A DNA stretch of 33,652 nucleotides from Megasphaera sp. (GTDB lineage: Bacteria; Bacillota; Negativicutes; Veillonellales; Megasphaeraceae). Below, piece by piece: positions 15,375-24,525 of this stretch. The stretch covers positions 1-33,652 of the forward strand of contig JALCNL010000020.1 of NCBI GenBank assembly GCA_022649055.1, written 5' to 3'. Below the pieces are notes generated by a model. It had not been told where the DNA came from. It saw only the letters and a program-made list of their open reading frames with translations, and searched no databases. Position 1 is the stretch's first letter; each line of letters begins with the position of its first letter. The position numbers were made by a program, and so were the translations under genes.

Positions 15375-17552
15375 ATGAAAATCATCAAACGTAATGGAGC
15401 AGAAGAAGTTTTCAACGTGGACAAGATTATTAAAGCTATCGGCAAGGCCAATGTTGTTGTAGATGAAAAACACCAGTTAAGTGTTTTGCAAATTAGTAGT
15501 ATTGCTGAAAAAGTAGAAAATATATGCAGTGAAATACCTCATGCGATGAATGTAGAGGATATACAGGATTATGTAGAAAATGGAATTATGGGATACAAAG
15601 CGTTTGAAGTTGCACGAAAATATATTACATATCGATATGTTCATTCTCTTATGCGAACCAGGAATACGACGGACGATAAAATATTAAGCCTGATTGAATG
15701 CAATAATGAAGATGTAAAACAAGAAAATTCTAATAAAAATCCTGCGGTTAATAGTGTGCAGCGTGATTATATGGCAGGAGAAGTGAGCAAAGACCTTACT
15801 ATGCGGTTGATGCTCCCCAAAGATATAGTAAAAGCGCATGAAGAAGGAATGATACATTTTCATGATGCCGATTACTATGCCCAGCACATGCATAATTGTG
15901 ATTTGGTCAATTTGGAGGACATGCTGCAACATGGAACGGTTATAAGTGGTACGCGAATTGATCGCCCGCATAGCTTTTCTACGGCTTGTAATATTGCAAC
16001 GCAGATTATTGCTCAAGTAGCTAGCAGTCAATATGGCGGTCAAAGTATCAGTTTGACTCATTTGGCGCCTTTTGTGGACGTCAGTAGACAAAAGATTCGT
16101 AGAAGTGTTGTGGAGGAATGTATGACGCTGGGGGTGGAGACTTCTTCTGAGAAAATAGAAAAAGTTGTTCATAAACGGCTTCTTGAAGAAATCAGCAGGG
16201 GCGTGCAGACTATACAGTATCAGGTTGTTACCTTGATGACTACCAATGGACAAGCGCCTTTTGTCACGGTGTTTATGTATTTGAATGAAGCACGAAATGA
16301 ACGGGAAAAAGAAGATCTGGCAATGATTATCGAAGAAATGTTGCAGCAGCGCATTCAAGGGGTGAAAAATGAAAGTGGTGTGTGGATTACGCCGGCTTTT
16401 CCAAAATTGATATATGTATTGGAACCAGACAATCTGAAAAAAGGGACGCCTTATTTTTATTTAACGGAATTAGCTGCAAAGTGTACTGCGAAAAGAATGG
16501 TGCCGGATTATATAAGTGAGAAAATTATGCTTCAAAATAAAGTTGATAAAAACGGAGAAGGTCATTGTTATACTTGTATGGGATGCCGGAGTTTTCTTAC
16601 ACCTTATGTAGATCCTAAAACGAATAAGGCGAAATATTATGGGCGGTTTAATCAAGGGGTTGTTACGATTAACTTAGTGGATGCAGCGTTGTCCAGCAAG
16701 GGCGATATGGAAGTTTTTTGGAAAATCTTTGACGAACGGTTGGAACTATGTCATAAAGCATTGATGTGCCGTCATAATCGCCTGAAAGGTACTAAGTCGG
16801 ATGCCGCACCTATTCTTTGGCAATATGGGGCATTAGCTCGTTTGGATAAAGGAGAAACTATTGATGCGTTGCTATATGGCGGGTATTCCACAATTAGTTT
16901 GGGTTATGCCGGATTATATGAATGTACGAAATATATGACGGGCAAGTCTCATACGGATCCGCAGGCTACACCATTTGCATTAGCGGTTATGCAGCATATG
17001 AATGATAAATGTACAGCATGGAAAGCAGAACATAATATTGATTTTAGTTTATATGGGACTCCTTTGGAATCGACGACGTATAAATTTGCTAAATGTTTAC
17101 AGAAACGATTTGGTGTTATCAAAGGGGTAACAGATAAAAATTATATTACCAACAGTTATCATATGCATGTAATGGAACCGGTGGATGCCTTTACAAAACT
17201 TAAATTTGAAAGCCAATTTCAACGACTTTCTCCAGGCGGTGCTATCAGTTATGTTGAAGTACCTGATATGCAGCATAATTTGGAAGCAGTTGAAGCACTG
17301 CAGCAATTTATATATGAAAATATTATGTATGCTGAACTGAATACAAAATCCGATTATTGCCAAGAATGTGGGTTTAATGGAGAAATCCAAATTGTTGAAA
17401 GTGATGGCAAACTTGTATGGGAATGTCCAAAATGCGGCAATCGGGATCAGAATAAATTAAATGTGGCACGGCGGACTTGTGGGTATATTGGGACTCAATT
17501 CTGGAATCAAGGAAGAACCGAAGAAATTAAGGATAGAGTCATGCATTTGTAG
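15375..17552 (+). CDS. nrdD: Anaerobic ribonucleoside-triphosphate reductase, catalytic subunit
   Basis: The 725-residue class III reductase makes dNTPs without oxygen. An ATP-cone allosteric domain (about 3-95) is followed by the ten-stranded barrel. The C-terminal zinc site is formed by C662, C665, C684 and C687, and the glycyl radical site is Gly703 in RTCGYIG. CMGCRSFL carries an active-site cysteine. The start at 15375 is set by GGAGGG seven bases upstream. An earlier in-frame TTG would lie before that site. nrdG follows by nine bases. NrdR-like boxes upstream suggest nucleotide-responsive repression. Confidence 0.96.
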   Translation: MKIIKRNGAEEVFNVDKIIKAIGKANVVVDEKHQLSVLQISSIAEKVENICSEIPHAMNVEDIQDYVENGIMGYKAFEVARKYITYRYVHSLMRTRNTTDDKILSLIECNNEDVKQENSNKNPAVNSVQRDYMAGEVSKDLTMRLMLPKDIVKAHEEGMIHFHDADYYAQHMHNCDLVNLEDMLQHGTVISGTRIDRPHSFSTACNIATQIIAQVASSQYGGQSISLTHLAPFVDVSRQKIRRSVVEECMTLGVETSSEKIEKVVHKRLLEEISRGVQTIQYQVVTLMTTNGQAPFVTVFMYLNEARNEREKEDLAMIIEEMLQQRIQGVKNESGVWITPAFPKLIYVLEPDNLKKGTPYFYLTELAAKCTAKRMVPDYISEKIMLQNKVDKNGEGHCYTCMGCRSFLTPYVDPKTNKAKYYGRFNQGVVTINLVDAALSSKGDMEVFWKIFDERLELCHKALMCRHNRLKGTKSDAAPILWQYGALARLDKGETIDALLYGGYSTISLGYAGLYECTKYMTGKSHTDPQATPFALAVMQHMNDKCTAWKAEHNIDFSLYGTPLESTTYKFAKCLQKRFGVIKGVTDKNYITNSYHMHVMEPVDAFTKLKFESQFQRLSPGGAISYVEVPDMQHNLEAVEALQQFIYENIMYAELNTKSDYCQECGFNGEIQIVESDGKLVWECPKCGNRDQNKLNVARRTCGYIGTQFWNQGRTEEIKDRVMHL

Positions 17553-17561
17553 GAGAAAAAA

Positions 17562-18047
17562 ATGAATTATGCGAATATCAAATTTTATGACATTGCCGAT
17601 GGTCCGGGTGTTCGAGTAAGCCTTTTTGTTTCTGGATGCACACATCATTGTAACGGATGTTTTAACCCGGAGGCTTGGAGTTTTGAGTATGGGGAACCCT
17701 TTACGGAGGCTGTACAACAAAAGATTATAACGGCTATTGCACCGGAATATATCAGTGGACTTACCTTGTTGGGAGGTGAACCGATGGAACCTTGCCATCA
17801 AAAAGCATTGGTAAAATTTCTTGATAAAGTAAAAGAGGCATATCCTGATAAAACTATTTGGTGTTATACGGGATATACGTATCCGGATGATTTTAAAAAC
17901 GGAGGCAAAGCGTATAGTGAGGTTACAGAGCAAATGCTGTCATATATTGATACGCTTGTCGATGGTGAATTCAAGGAAGAACTGAAAGATATATCTCTGC
18001 AATTCAGAGGTTCCAGCAACCAGCGTATACTGCAACTTAAAAAATAA
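17562..18047 (+). CDS. nrdG: Anaerobic ribonucleotide reductase activating enzyme
   Basis: The 161-residue radical-SAM protein has the cluster motif C26-x3-C30-x2-C33 (CTHHCNGC) and the TLLGGEPM segment that contacts SAM. It uses a reduced [4Fe-4S] cluster and S-adenosylmethionine to put the radical on Gly703 of NrdD. AGGAG overlapping the nrdD stop region serves as its ribosome binding site, so both are made from one message. Length and order are normal for the pair. Confidence 0.96.
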   Translation: MNYANIKFYDIADGPGVRVSLFVSGCTHHCNGCFNPEAWSFEYGEPFTEAVQQKIITAIAPEYISGLTLLGGEPMEPCHQKALVKFLDKVKEAYPDKTIWCYTGYTYPDDFKNGGKAYSEVTEQMLSYIDTLVDGEFKEELKDISLQFRGSSNQRILQLKK

Positions 18048-18075
18048 AGTAAAAGCTTTTATATTTAATGGTGGA

Positions 18076-18127
18076 CGGCTCTCCCGTATAACAGATAAAA
18101 ATCTAATGTATGGGAGAGCTGTTTTTT
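18076..18127 (+). terminator. Terminator of nrdDG
   Basis: A 10-bp stem (CGGCTCTCCC at 18076-18085 with GGGAGAGCTG at 18112-18121, one G-U pair) followed by TTTTTT. Confidence 0.88.
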
Positions 18128-18343
18128 AGGAAAAACACAGGTTTGTTTTGAAGAAAAATAGTATACATGTTTTTTTTCAGACCAAGAAAAATGTTATGTA
18201 TTTAATATTAAAAATAAATTATTGTAAAAAAAAACAAAAAATTAAACAGTAATTTTAAGTTTACGCATTTATATAATAGTGGTATAATGGAAAATTATAA
18301 TCCCTTAATACGTATCACTTGCAGATAGATAGGAGAGATGAAT

Positions 18344-19306
18344 ATGATAGTAAAGAAAAGAACAGTCGGTGTCATTGGAATGGGACATGTAGGAGCTCAT
18401 GTAGCATTTACGTTAGGAATGATGGGAATTGCTGATGATATTCTTATTTGTGATAAGAATGAAGACAAACTTTGCAGTGAAAGACAGGATTTAATGGATG
18501 CCGTTCAATTCATGCCGCATCGCGTTACATATAGTATTGCCGGGTATGAAGAATTGGGTAATTGTGATGTTATCGTTAACTGCGTCGGCGATATTACACT
18601 GGTTGCTACGGGAAGTCGTGATGACGAAATGAAATTTACTGCGACACAGGTGGCTGATTATATTCCGAAGGTAATGAAAGGCGGCTTTAACGGAATCTTT
18701 GTTAATGTTACCAATCCCTGTGATGTTATCACGTATCTTATTCAAAAATTGAGCGGTCTGCCGAAAAATCAGGTTCTTGGCACAGGTACCGGACTTGATA
18801 CGTCTCGTTTAGTTAGTGCGATTTCTCAGCAGACAGGAATAGAACAAAGTTCCTTTACTGCCTTTATGATGGGAGAACACGGCGATTCTCAAATGGTTCC
18901 ATGGTCTTTTGTATCTTTTTCGGGAAAATCATTAAACGAAATGGAACGAGATCCGAAGTTTACGTTGAATCGTGAAGATACTAAAAATTTGGCGATCCGT
19001 GGCGGCTGGATTACTTACAAAGGCAAGCATTGTACAGAATACGGAATTTGTTCGACGGCAGCAACTATTGTGAAATCTATTTTGCATAACCAGGGGAAAG
19101 TGATGGCAGCCAGTGTGCCTTTCCAAGGAGAGTATGGAGAACAGGATATTTATTGTGGTTGTCCGGCTGTTATTGGAGCCAATGGAGTTCAGCATATTGT
19201 GGAATATCCTTTGCCGGCCGATGAAATGGCCGAATTTAAAACCTGTTGTGCTAAGATTCGCGGGAATATAGCAAAGGCAGAAGACTTACTTGGAAAAGGA
19301 AAATAA
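18344..19306 (+). CDS. L-2-hydroxyacid dehydrogenase of the LDH/MDH family (HicDH-like)
   Basis: The 320-residue NAD-dependent enzyme has G12-x-G14-x2-G17, the NP of VTNPCD, substrate-binding Arg155 in LDTSR and catalytic His179 in GEHGDS. It interconverts 2-oxo acids and L-2-hydroxy acids. The active-site loop after VNCVGDI (79-100) lacks both the Gln-Arg pattern of lactate dehydrogenase and the Arg-x4-Arg pattern of malate dehydrogenase. It resembles L-2-hydroxyisocaproate dehydrogenase, which accepts larger side chains. The start at 18344 is eight bases after AGGAG; the ATG at 18338 is only two bases away. It is a single gene before tRNA-Ala. Confidence 0.82.
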   Translation: MIVKKRTVGVIGMGHVGAHVAFTLGMMGIADDILICDKNEDKLCSERQDLMDAVQFMPHRVTYSIAGYEELGNCDVIVNCVGDITLVATGSRDDEMKFTATQVADYIPKVMKGGFNGIFVNVTNPCDVITYLIQKLSGLPKNQVLGTGTGLDTSRLVSAISQQTGIEQSSFTAFMMGEHGDSQMVPWSFVSFSGKSLNEMERDPKFTLNREDTKNLAIRGGWITYKGKHCTEYGICSTAATIVKSILHNQGKVMAASVPFQGEYGEQDIYCGCPAVIGANGVQHIVEYPLPADEMAEFKTCCAKIRGNIAKAEDLLGKGK

Positions 19307-19427
19307 TAAGAACACAGAAGTTGAACGCGGTGGAAACTATATAAGAACTGCTGTATAGAAAAATGAAGAAATATAATGGATATCCATGTAATAAAGCTTC
19401 TCTGTATACGAGGACTGGAAATAGAAC

Positions 19428-19456
19428 TTGATTTATCAATATATCTATGATAAAAT
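19428..19456 (+). promoter_or_regulatory. Promoter of tRNA-Ala
   Basis: TTGATT (19428-19433), 17-bp spacer, TAAAAT (19451-19456), ending about 37 bases before the tRNA 5' end. Confidence 0.65.
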
Positions 19457-19493
19457 ATCTAAGCAAGTTCAATTTTGGACTTACTTATTATAT

Positions 19494-19569
<76 letters not shown>

Positions 19570-19582
19570 TAGATATTTACTA

Positions 19583-19619
19583 GGCTTGTGGCATTTATGT
19601 CGCAAGTCTCTTTATTTTT
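19583..19619 (+). terminator. Terminator after tRNA-Ala
   Basis: GGCTTGTGGC pairs with GTCGCAAGTC (some G-U pairs) around an ATTTAT loop, followed by TCTTTATTTTT. Confidence 0.75.
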
Positions 19620-19647
19620 CCATCCCTTTTTCCACCCACTTGCTGTA

Positions 19648-19956
19648 CTATGCCATTGTTGGGAACTGTATAATATTACTTTTTTCTTTCTTTGGATATA
19701 TTAAGTCGAGTAATTTGGATGCGCCTTCGCGTAACCGATTGTTTGTGTCCTCGGTGACTTCACGATTCATCTTGAATGTCGTATGTCTAACGGCAGTTTT
19801 GACATCGAATTTATCAACATCTACTTCAAGCATGTAGGTAATATAAAAGTGCCGCATAACACGAGTGTCGATGTCTCGTTTGATAGCTAAACACTGTTGC
19901 GGTATTATGGGAACAGTGAGAATAGAAGTTATCTTGAAATATTGGCTTATTACCAC
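19648..19956 (-). pseudogene. Remnant of a tyrosine recombinase (integrase), C-terminal end
   Basis: The frame encodes RHFYITYMLEVDVD followed by a degraded HTTFK and VTEDTNNRLREGA, the recognisable C-terminal catalytic end of phage-type integrases. The H-x-x-R box reads RHTTFK, where GHTTFK is usual. The segment that should carry the catalytic Tyr (DVYxH) is missing between HTTFK and VTEDT. No N-terminal or core-binding domain is present upstream. It points toward tRNA-Ala, 79 bases away, where integrases normally sit beside their attachment site. This looks like the scar of a lost integrative element; no duplicate of the tRNA 3' end is seen in the window. Confidence 0.6.
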
Positions 19957-20191
19957 TTGTGTTTTCTATCAGTCGATGGGGTGTTGAAAGATGCTTGTCT
20001 GTATTACTGAATCCAGCACTGCAGCAAAGAGAACGTATGGAAAATCTTGTTACTGTTATATAAACTAAAGAAAAAACTCATTTTGTTACAGTATGTTAAC
20101 AATTAATTTATTTATCTTGTGTTTTGTTATAGAAACGTTAAAATAGTAGAAGAATATAATTTTTATAATTAATAGAGAAGGTGTGAATAAT

Positions 20192-20653
20192 ATGAAAAAA
20201 TCATTAAAAAAGGTAGGAATTATCTTAACTGGAAGTATGTTTATAATGGGAAATGCAATGTGTTTGGCATATGATTCTTCTCAACTTTCGCAACAACAAT
20301 GGCAATCAGAACAGAATCAACAGCAACAAGAATCCAATAGACAACAACCATCACAAGATCAACGAAGACAGAAAAGACAAGAAACAAATAGACAATATTC
20401 ACAGGACCAACAATCAGGACAACAAAAACAAAGAACGAATAGACAACAACCATCACAAAATCGACAGAGGCAGAAAAAACAAGAAACAGATAGACAACAG
20501 CATTTACAAAATCATCAATCAAATCAACGACAACAAGGGGAAAATCAAGAACAGCATTCACAAAACCAACAACGACGAGATCAAGGACAACAACAATTGA
20601 AGCAGAATAAAGAACATCAGGAAAGACAAAATGACCAGAAAATACCGCAATAA
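20192..20653 (+). CDS. Secreted glutamine-rich low-complexity repeat protein
   Basis: The 153-residue protein starts with a signal peptide (MKKSLKKVGI, hydrophobic core, cleavage likely after CLA near residue 27). The rest is almost entirely Gln with Arg, Asn, Lys, Ser and Glu. A 34-residue unit containing NRQQPSQ and RQ(K/R)QET is repeated about twice, then degenerates. The mature part is polar, probably disordered and positively charged, which would suit a surface- or envelope-associated or polymer-binding role, but no family is recognised. The ATG at 20192 is 11 bases after AGAAGG; a GTG at 20183 is too close. It stands alone, and the 235 bases upstream hold no gene. Confidence 0.7.
   Translation: MKKSLKKVGIILTGSMFIMGNAMCLAYDSSQLSQQQWQSEQNQQQQESNRQQPSQDQRRQKRQETNRQYSQDQQSGQQKQRTNRQQPSQNRQRQKKQETDRQQHLQNHQSNQRQQGENQEQHSQNQQRRDQGQQQLKQNKEHQERQNDQKIPQ
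20339..20542 (+). repeat. 102-bp coding repeat in the Gln-rich gene
   Basis: AGACAACAACCATCACAA recurs at 20339 and 20441, a period of 102 bases or 34 codons. Further shared segments follow in each copy. The second unit has diverged toward its 3' end. Confidence 0.6.
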
Positions 20654-20779
20654 ATGATTACTTTGTTAATTGTCACGAACACTTTAACTAAGCGAGATGA
20701 TAACAAAGTGTGGGTAAATATGTTTAGGTATAAATTTGTCGTACAGTGGGACATTAATTAAAAACAAAGAAGGTAAACT

Positions 20780-21355
20780 ATGGAAAAAGTTTTATTGCAT
20801 TGTTGTTGTGCCCCATGTTCTTTATCATGTATTAATACATTACGTGAAGACAATATGGATCCTGTGGCATTTTGGTATAATCCTAACATTCATCCTTGGA
20901 AAGAATATCAAGCACGGCGCGATTGCTTATTAGAGTATGCTTCTACAATTCATATGGAAGTTAGAATACAAGAAGAGTACGGGTTAATAGATTTTGTTCA
21001 ACATATTATATGCGATGTGAATCATCGGTGTACGTACTGTTATGAACATCGCCTAGAAACTACAGCACGATATGCTGCAGAACATGGATTCCAATATTTT
21101 ACTACTACGCTGTTAGCCAGTATTTACCAACAGCATGACATGATATCTGAAGCTGGACAACGGTTTGGCAAGCAATACGGCGTAACGTTTTTGTATCGAG
21201 ATTTCAGACCCTATTTTCGTGCAGGTAATAATGAGGCACGAACGCTGAAATTTTATATGCAAAAGTACTGTGGATGCATTTTTTCTGAAGCGGAAAGGTA
21301 CCAAAAACAAATTAAACGTGATAAGGAAAAATTTTCCGAATTGAGTATAAAATAA
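20780..21355 (+). CDS. queH: Epoxyqueuosine reductase QueH
   Basis: The 191-residue protein matches QueH (formerly DUF208), the non-cobalamin enzyme that reduces epoxyqueuosine to queuosine in tRNA. Its cysteine pattern is complete: HCCCAPCS (C8-C10, C13), CTYC (C84, C87) and KYCGC (C164, C166), with the FTTTLL core. QueH binds a [4Fe-4S] cluster and a second metal through these residues. GAAGG precedes the ATG. It is the last step of the queuosine pathway; no other que genes are nearby. Confidence 0.93.
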   Translation: MEKVLLHCCCAPCSLSCINTLREDNMDPVAFWYNPNIHPWKEYQARRDCLLEYASTIHMEVRIQEEYGLIDFVQHIICDVNHRCTYCYEHRLETTARYAAEHGFQYFTTTLLASIYQQHDMISEAGQRFGKQYGVTFLYRDFRPYFRAGNNEARTLKFYMQKYCGCIFSEAERYQKQIKRDKEKFSELSIK

Positions 21356-21424
21356 AAGGTTTATGACATTTTCCTGTATTATTTTTATCTTTAACTAACA
21401 GAAGGGGTATACGAAAGATTCAGG

Positions 21425-21453
21425 TTGACAACATACAAGTATTAGGTTACAAT
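21425..21453 (+). promoter_or_regulatory. Promoter of the S-box metE transcript
   Basis: TTGACA (21425-21430), 17-bp spacer, TACAAT (21448-21453). The predicted start near 21460 leaves about 90 bases before the aptamer. Confidence 0.7.
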
Positions 21454-21550
21454 ACACTACAATATCGCAATGGTATCCACCCATTTTTTTGCGAATACAA
21501 CAATATATTGCAAGAAGATGCAATGCCGCTATGGAAATAAATCATAATCT

Positions 21551-21668
21551 GCATCTTCTATTCCATCCAGAGCAGTCGAGGGATTCGGCCTTATGACGCT
21601 GCGACAACCTGCCCATATAAGGGAAAGGTGCCAACTCCGACAGGAACATTCCTGATAGATGAGCTGAT
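21551..21668 (+). promoter_or_regulatory. SAM-I (S-box) riboswitch upstream of metE
   Basis: Core elements appear in order: CCAGAGCAGTCGAGGGAT, CGGCCTTATGAC, GCGACAACC, GGTGCCAACTCCGACAG, and a closing ATAGATGAG that pairs with the 5' CTTCTAT region. This is the S-adenosylmethionine aptamer of Bacillota. With SAM bound, the terminator just downstream forms and metE is not made. An anti-terminator would use the 3' side of P1. Confidence 0.93.
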
Positions 21669-21703
21669 GAAAAAGCGCTATCTGTGATAACGCTTTTTTT
21701 TTT
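21669..21703 (+). terminator. Riboswitch-controlled terminator
   Basis: AAAAAGCG pairs with CGCTTTTT, with an inner TATC/GATA stem, followed by a run of T. It lies between the S-box aptamer and the metE start. Confidence 0.9.
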
Positions 21704-21767
21704 GCTTAATAGAAAAATCGTATACAAAACAAATATACTTATGTCTTTTTTAGGGAGGGATGTAAAA

Positions 21768-24047
21768 ATGGAAACAACAATTATTGGATTTCCTCGCATT
21801 GGAGCACAACGAGAATTAAAGTTTGTAACGGAGAAATATTTTAGAGGTAAAGTAAGTATAGATAGTTTGAATGAAACAGCTTGTAATCTTCGCAAAAAGC
21901 ATTGGTTGTTGCAAAAGAACAGTGGTCTGAATCTGATTCCGGTAAATGATTTTTCTTTATATGATACGACATTGGACACAGCTGTACTTTTTAATGTTAT
22001 TCCCAGACGGTACCACAGGCTAGGATTAAATCCGTTAGATACCTATTTTGCTATGGCACGGGGGTATCAAGGTGTACATGGTGATGTAAAGGCATTGGCT
22101 ATGAAAAAATGGTTTAATACTAATTATCATTATATGGTACCGGAGTTGGAAGATGATATGAATATAAAGCTTACCGGTACAAAGATAATTGATGAATGTA
22201 AAGAAGCATTGGCGTTAAAGCTTTTAGCTAAGCCGGTTATCCTGGGGCCATTTACTTTTTTACAATTGGCGCGTTGTACGGGGAAAAAAACAAAGCGTGA
22301 TTTTGCCGATGTTCTTACAAATGCATATAAAGAACTTTTGACAGTGTTAGAAAAACTTGGGATTACATGGTTATCTGTAGAAGAACCATTATTAGTTACA
22401 GATCTTTCTCAAGAAGATCTATCTTTGTTTGCAGATATATATCGAGATATATTGCAGAATAAACAAGGGGTACAGATCCTTTGCCAAACGTATTTTGGTG
22501 ATGTTCGTGATTGTTATCATATCCTTACTGCACTCGACTTTGATGGCATTGGACTGGACTTTTTGGAAGGCAAGGAAACATTAAGTACATTGTGTGCAAA
22601 TGGATTTCCTGAGGACAAGATTCTTTTTGCCGGAGTTGTAAACGGGAAAAATATCTGGCGTAACAATTATACTGCAACATTGACACTTTTGAAAAAAATC
22701 CAAAGTAAAGCACGGTATATTGTATTGAACTCTTCTTGTTCACTTCTTCATGTACCGTTTACCATAACGCAGGAAATACATTTGAATAAAAAATATCTGT
22801 TACATTTTTCCTTTGCTGAAGAAAAGCTACAGGAATTGTCTGATTTGAAGAAACTGATGGATAGTACTGAACCCAAAATGGAAAAAATATACAAAAACAA
22901 TGTTGCTCTTTTTGCGGTTCCACATGCAGTACCGGACGCGATGGTTCAAAAAAGAGTTGCTTGTCTGACAAAAAAAGATTTTACGCGACATCCCGGTTTT
23001 ACTGAAAGAGAAAATTTGCAAAAGAAGACATTTCATTTCCCGTTACTTCCGACTACGACTATCGGTTCTTTTCCACAAACCCTTGCTGTTCGGAAAAATC
23101 GAGCTGACTACCGTAATAATAAAATTTCCCTTGAAACATACAAGAATTTCAATAAAAAACAGATTGCCGCTTGTATTGCGCTGCAAGAAAAAATCGGACT
23201 TGATGTTCTTGTACACGGAGAATTTGAACGAAACGATATGGTAGAATATTTTGGGGAACATTTAAACGGTTTTATTTTTACGGAGAATGCTTGGGTTCAA
23301 TCCTATGGTACACGTTGTGTAAAACCGCCGATTATTTGGAGTGATGTATCACGACGAAAAAGCATTACAGTAGAATGGTCGACATATGCGCAGCAGTTGA
23401 CAAATAAACCTGTCAAAGGAATGCTTACTGGGCCTGTTACTATTCTCAATTGGTCCTTCCCACGGGAAGATATTGCACTGCGAGAAAGTACAATTCAAAT
23501 CGCATTGGCTATTCGAGATGAAGTGCTTGATTTGGAAAAACATGGAATTCGCATTATTCAAATTGATGAAGCCGCCTTACGGGAAAAACTACCTCTTCGT
23601 AAGGCCGATTGGCATACAAATTATTTAGATTGGGCTATTCCAGCCTTTCGCTTGGTGCACAGTGGAGTCAAAGTGGAAACACAAATTCATACACATATGT
23701 GTTATAGTGAATTTAACGATATTATTAAAGATATAGATAATATGGATGCTGACGTGATTACGTTTGAAGCATCTCGCTCTGATTTTACTGTTTTAGATGC
23801 GTTGCAGGCGGCTGAATTCCGGACAGAAGTGGGTCCAGGTGTCTACGATATTCACTCCCCTAGAGTTCCTTCAGAATTAGAAATTGAAAAATCTTTGAAG
23901 GTTATGTTAACGAAAATTGTACCACAGAAATTGTGGGTAAATCCTGATTGTGGACTTAAAACTAGAAGCATTATTGAAACTAAGGCTAGTTTAGAACATC
24001 TTGTTTCGGCAGCGATACAAGTAAGAAAAACAATGGATTCTAAATAA
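21768..24047 (+). CDS. metE: Cobalamin-independent methionine synthase
   Basis: The 759-residue enzyme transfers the methyl group of methyltetrahydrofolate-polyglutamate to homocysteine. It has the two-barrel MetE form: an N-terminal barrel from IIGFPRIG, then a C-terminal catalytic barrel from TTTIGSFPQT. Zinc ligands His643, Cys645, Glu667 and Cys728 match the known positions almost one for one. The start at 21768 follows GGGAGGG, 65 bases after the riboswitch terminator. It is controlled by the S-box, so it is made when SAM is low. Nothing else shares the transcript. Confidence 0.96.
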   Translation: METTIIGFPRIGAQRELKFVTEKYFRGKVSIDSLNETACNLRKKHWLLQKNSGLNLIPVNDFSLYDTTLDTAVLFNVIPRRYHRLGLNPLDTYFAMARGYQGVHGDVKALAMKKWFNTNYHYMVPELEDDMNIKLTGTKIIDECKEALALKLLAKPVILGPFTFLQLARCTGKKTKRDFADVLTNAYKELLTVLEKLGITWLSVEEPLLVTDLSQEDLSLFADIYRDILQNKQGVQILCQTYFGDVRDCYHILTALDFDGIGLDFLEGKETLSTLCANGFPEDKILFAGVVNGKNIWRNNYTATLTLLKKIQSKARYIVLNSSCSLLHVPFTITQEIHLNKKYLLHFSFAEEKLQELSDLKKLMDSTEPKMEKIYKNNVALFAVPHAVPDAMVQKRVACLTKKDFTRHPGFTERENLQKKTFHFPLLPTTTIGSFPQTLAVRKNRADYRNNKISLETYKNFNKKQIAACIALQEKIGLDVLVHGEFERNDMVEYFGEHLNGFIFTENAWVQSYGTRCVKPPIIWSDVSRRKSITVEWSTYAQQLTNKPVKGMLTGPVTILNWSFPREDIALRESTIQIALAIRDEVLDLEKHGIRIIQIDEAALREKLPLRKADWHTNYLDWAIPAFRLVHSGVKVETQIHTHMCYSEFNDIIKDIDNMDADVITFEASRSDFTVLDALQAAEFRTEVGPGVYDIHSPRVPSELEIEKSLKVMLTKIVPQKLWVNPDCGLKTRSIIETKASLEHLVSAAIQVRKTMDSK

Positions 24048-24079
24048 CTGAAAGAAAATTAGTAAAGAATTGCATATTA

Positions 24080-24281
24080 ATGAACAAATTAGAACTTGCG
24101 AAGTTCGTGGAGTTAGCAATACGAATAAATCCAAATGGAAGTTATGTTTTTGCGGTATGCACGACAAATTGCAGAGAAAGATAACATGGATCTTTCGGAA
24201 ATTACTCATGTCGATAATCCTCTAAAAATTGAAGGCAGAAATATGACGATGATTATTACTCTCATTAAAAGTAAAAATTAA
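24080..24281 (+). pseudogene. Possible frameshifted small gene
   Basis: A frame from ATG at 24080 (MNKLELAKFVELAIRINPN) and another from 24135 (MEVMFLRYARQIAEKD, ending in IKSKN at 24281) join into one plausible product of about 66 residues if one G at 24137-24138 is removed. Both parts look protein-like, with amphipathic helices, but neither has a strong ribosome binding site and no family is recognised. The remaining 24282-24525 shows no gene. Confidence 0.3.
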
Positions 24282-24525
24282 GAGAACAAAATACATATTA
24301 TGTTTAAATTATAAATTTGCTAATTTACGCGCAAATATTTTACAAAAGTCAGTTTTCTGTAACCGAAATCACATATATGTAAGAGAATCTGTTAGTATAA
24401 TTAATTAGAATTATAAAACGACAGTAGATAATATTTATTTAGGTGAACAAGATACTGAGGGACAATCTCATGAGGCTTTAGATATATTGTTATGTTGTAT
24501 AAAATACATATTGCAGGAGAATATC

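Noticed and set aside
15684-16358. 224-codon open frame on the minus strand inside nrdD
   Set aside because: It is antisense to a clearly real nrdD, has no ribosome binding site and resembles no protein; a shadow frame.
18344-19306. Malate dehydrogenase assignment
   Set aside because: The substrate-specificity loop lacks the paired arginines of malate dehydrogenases.
20241-20561. Minus-strand frame rich in Val and Phe opposite the Gln-rich gene
   Set aside because: It is the complement of CAA-rich codons (TTG/GTT); its composition is a by-product of the repeat.
24424-24525. N-terminal extension of the inositol-phosphatase frame (NIYLGEQDTEG region)
   Set aside because: The frame is open and protein-like but has no start codon with a ribosome binding site; the ATG at 24526 has AGGAG and fits the family length.
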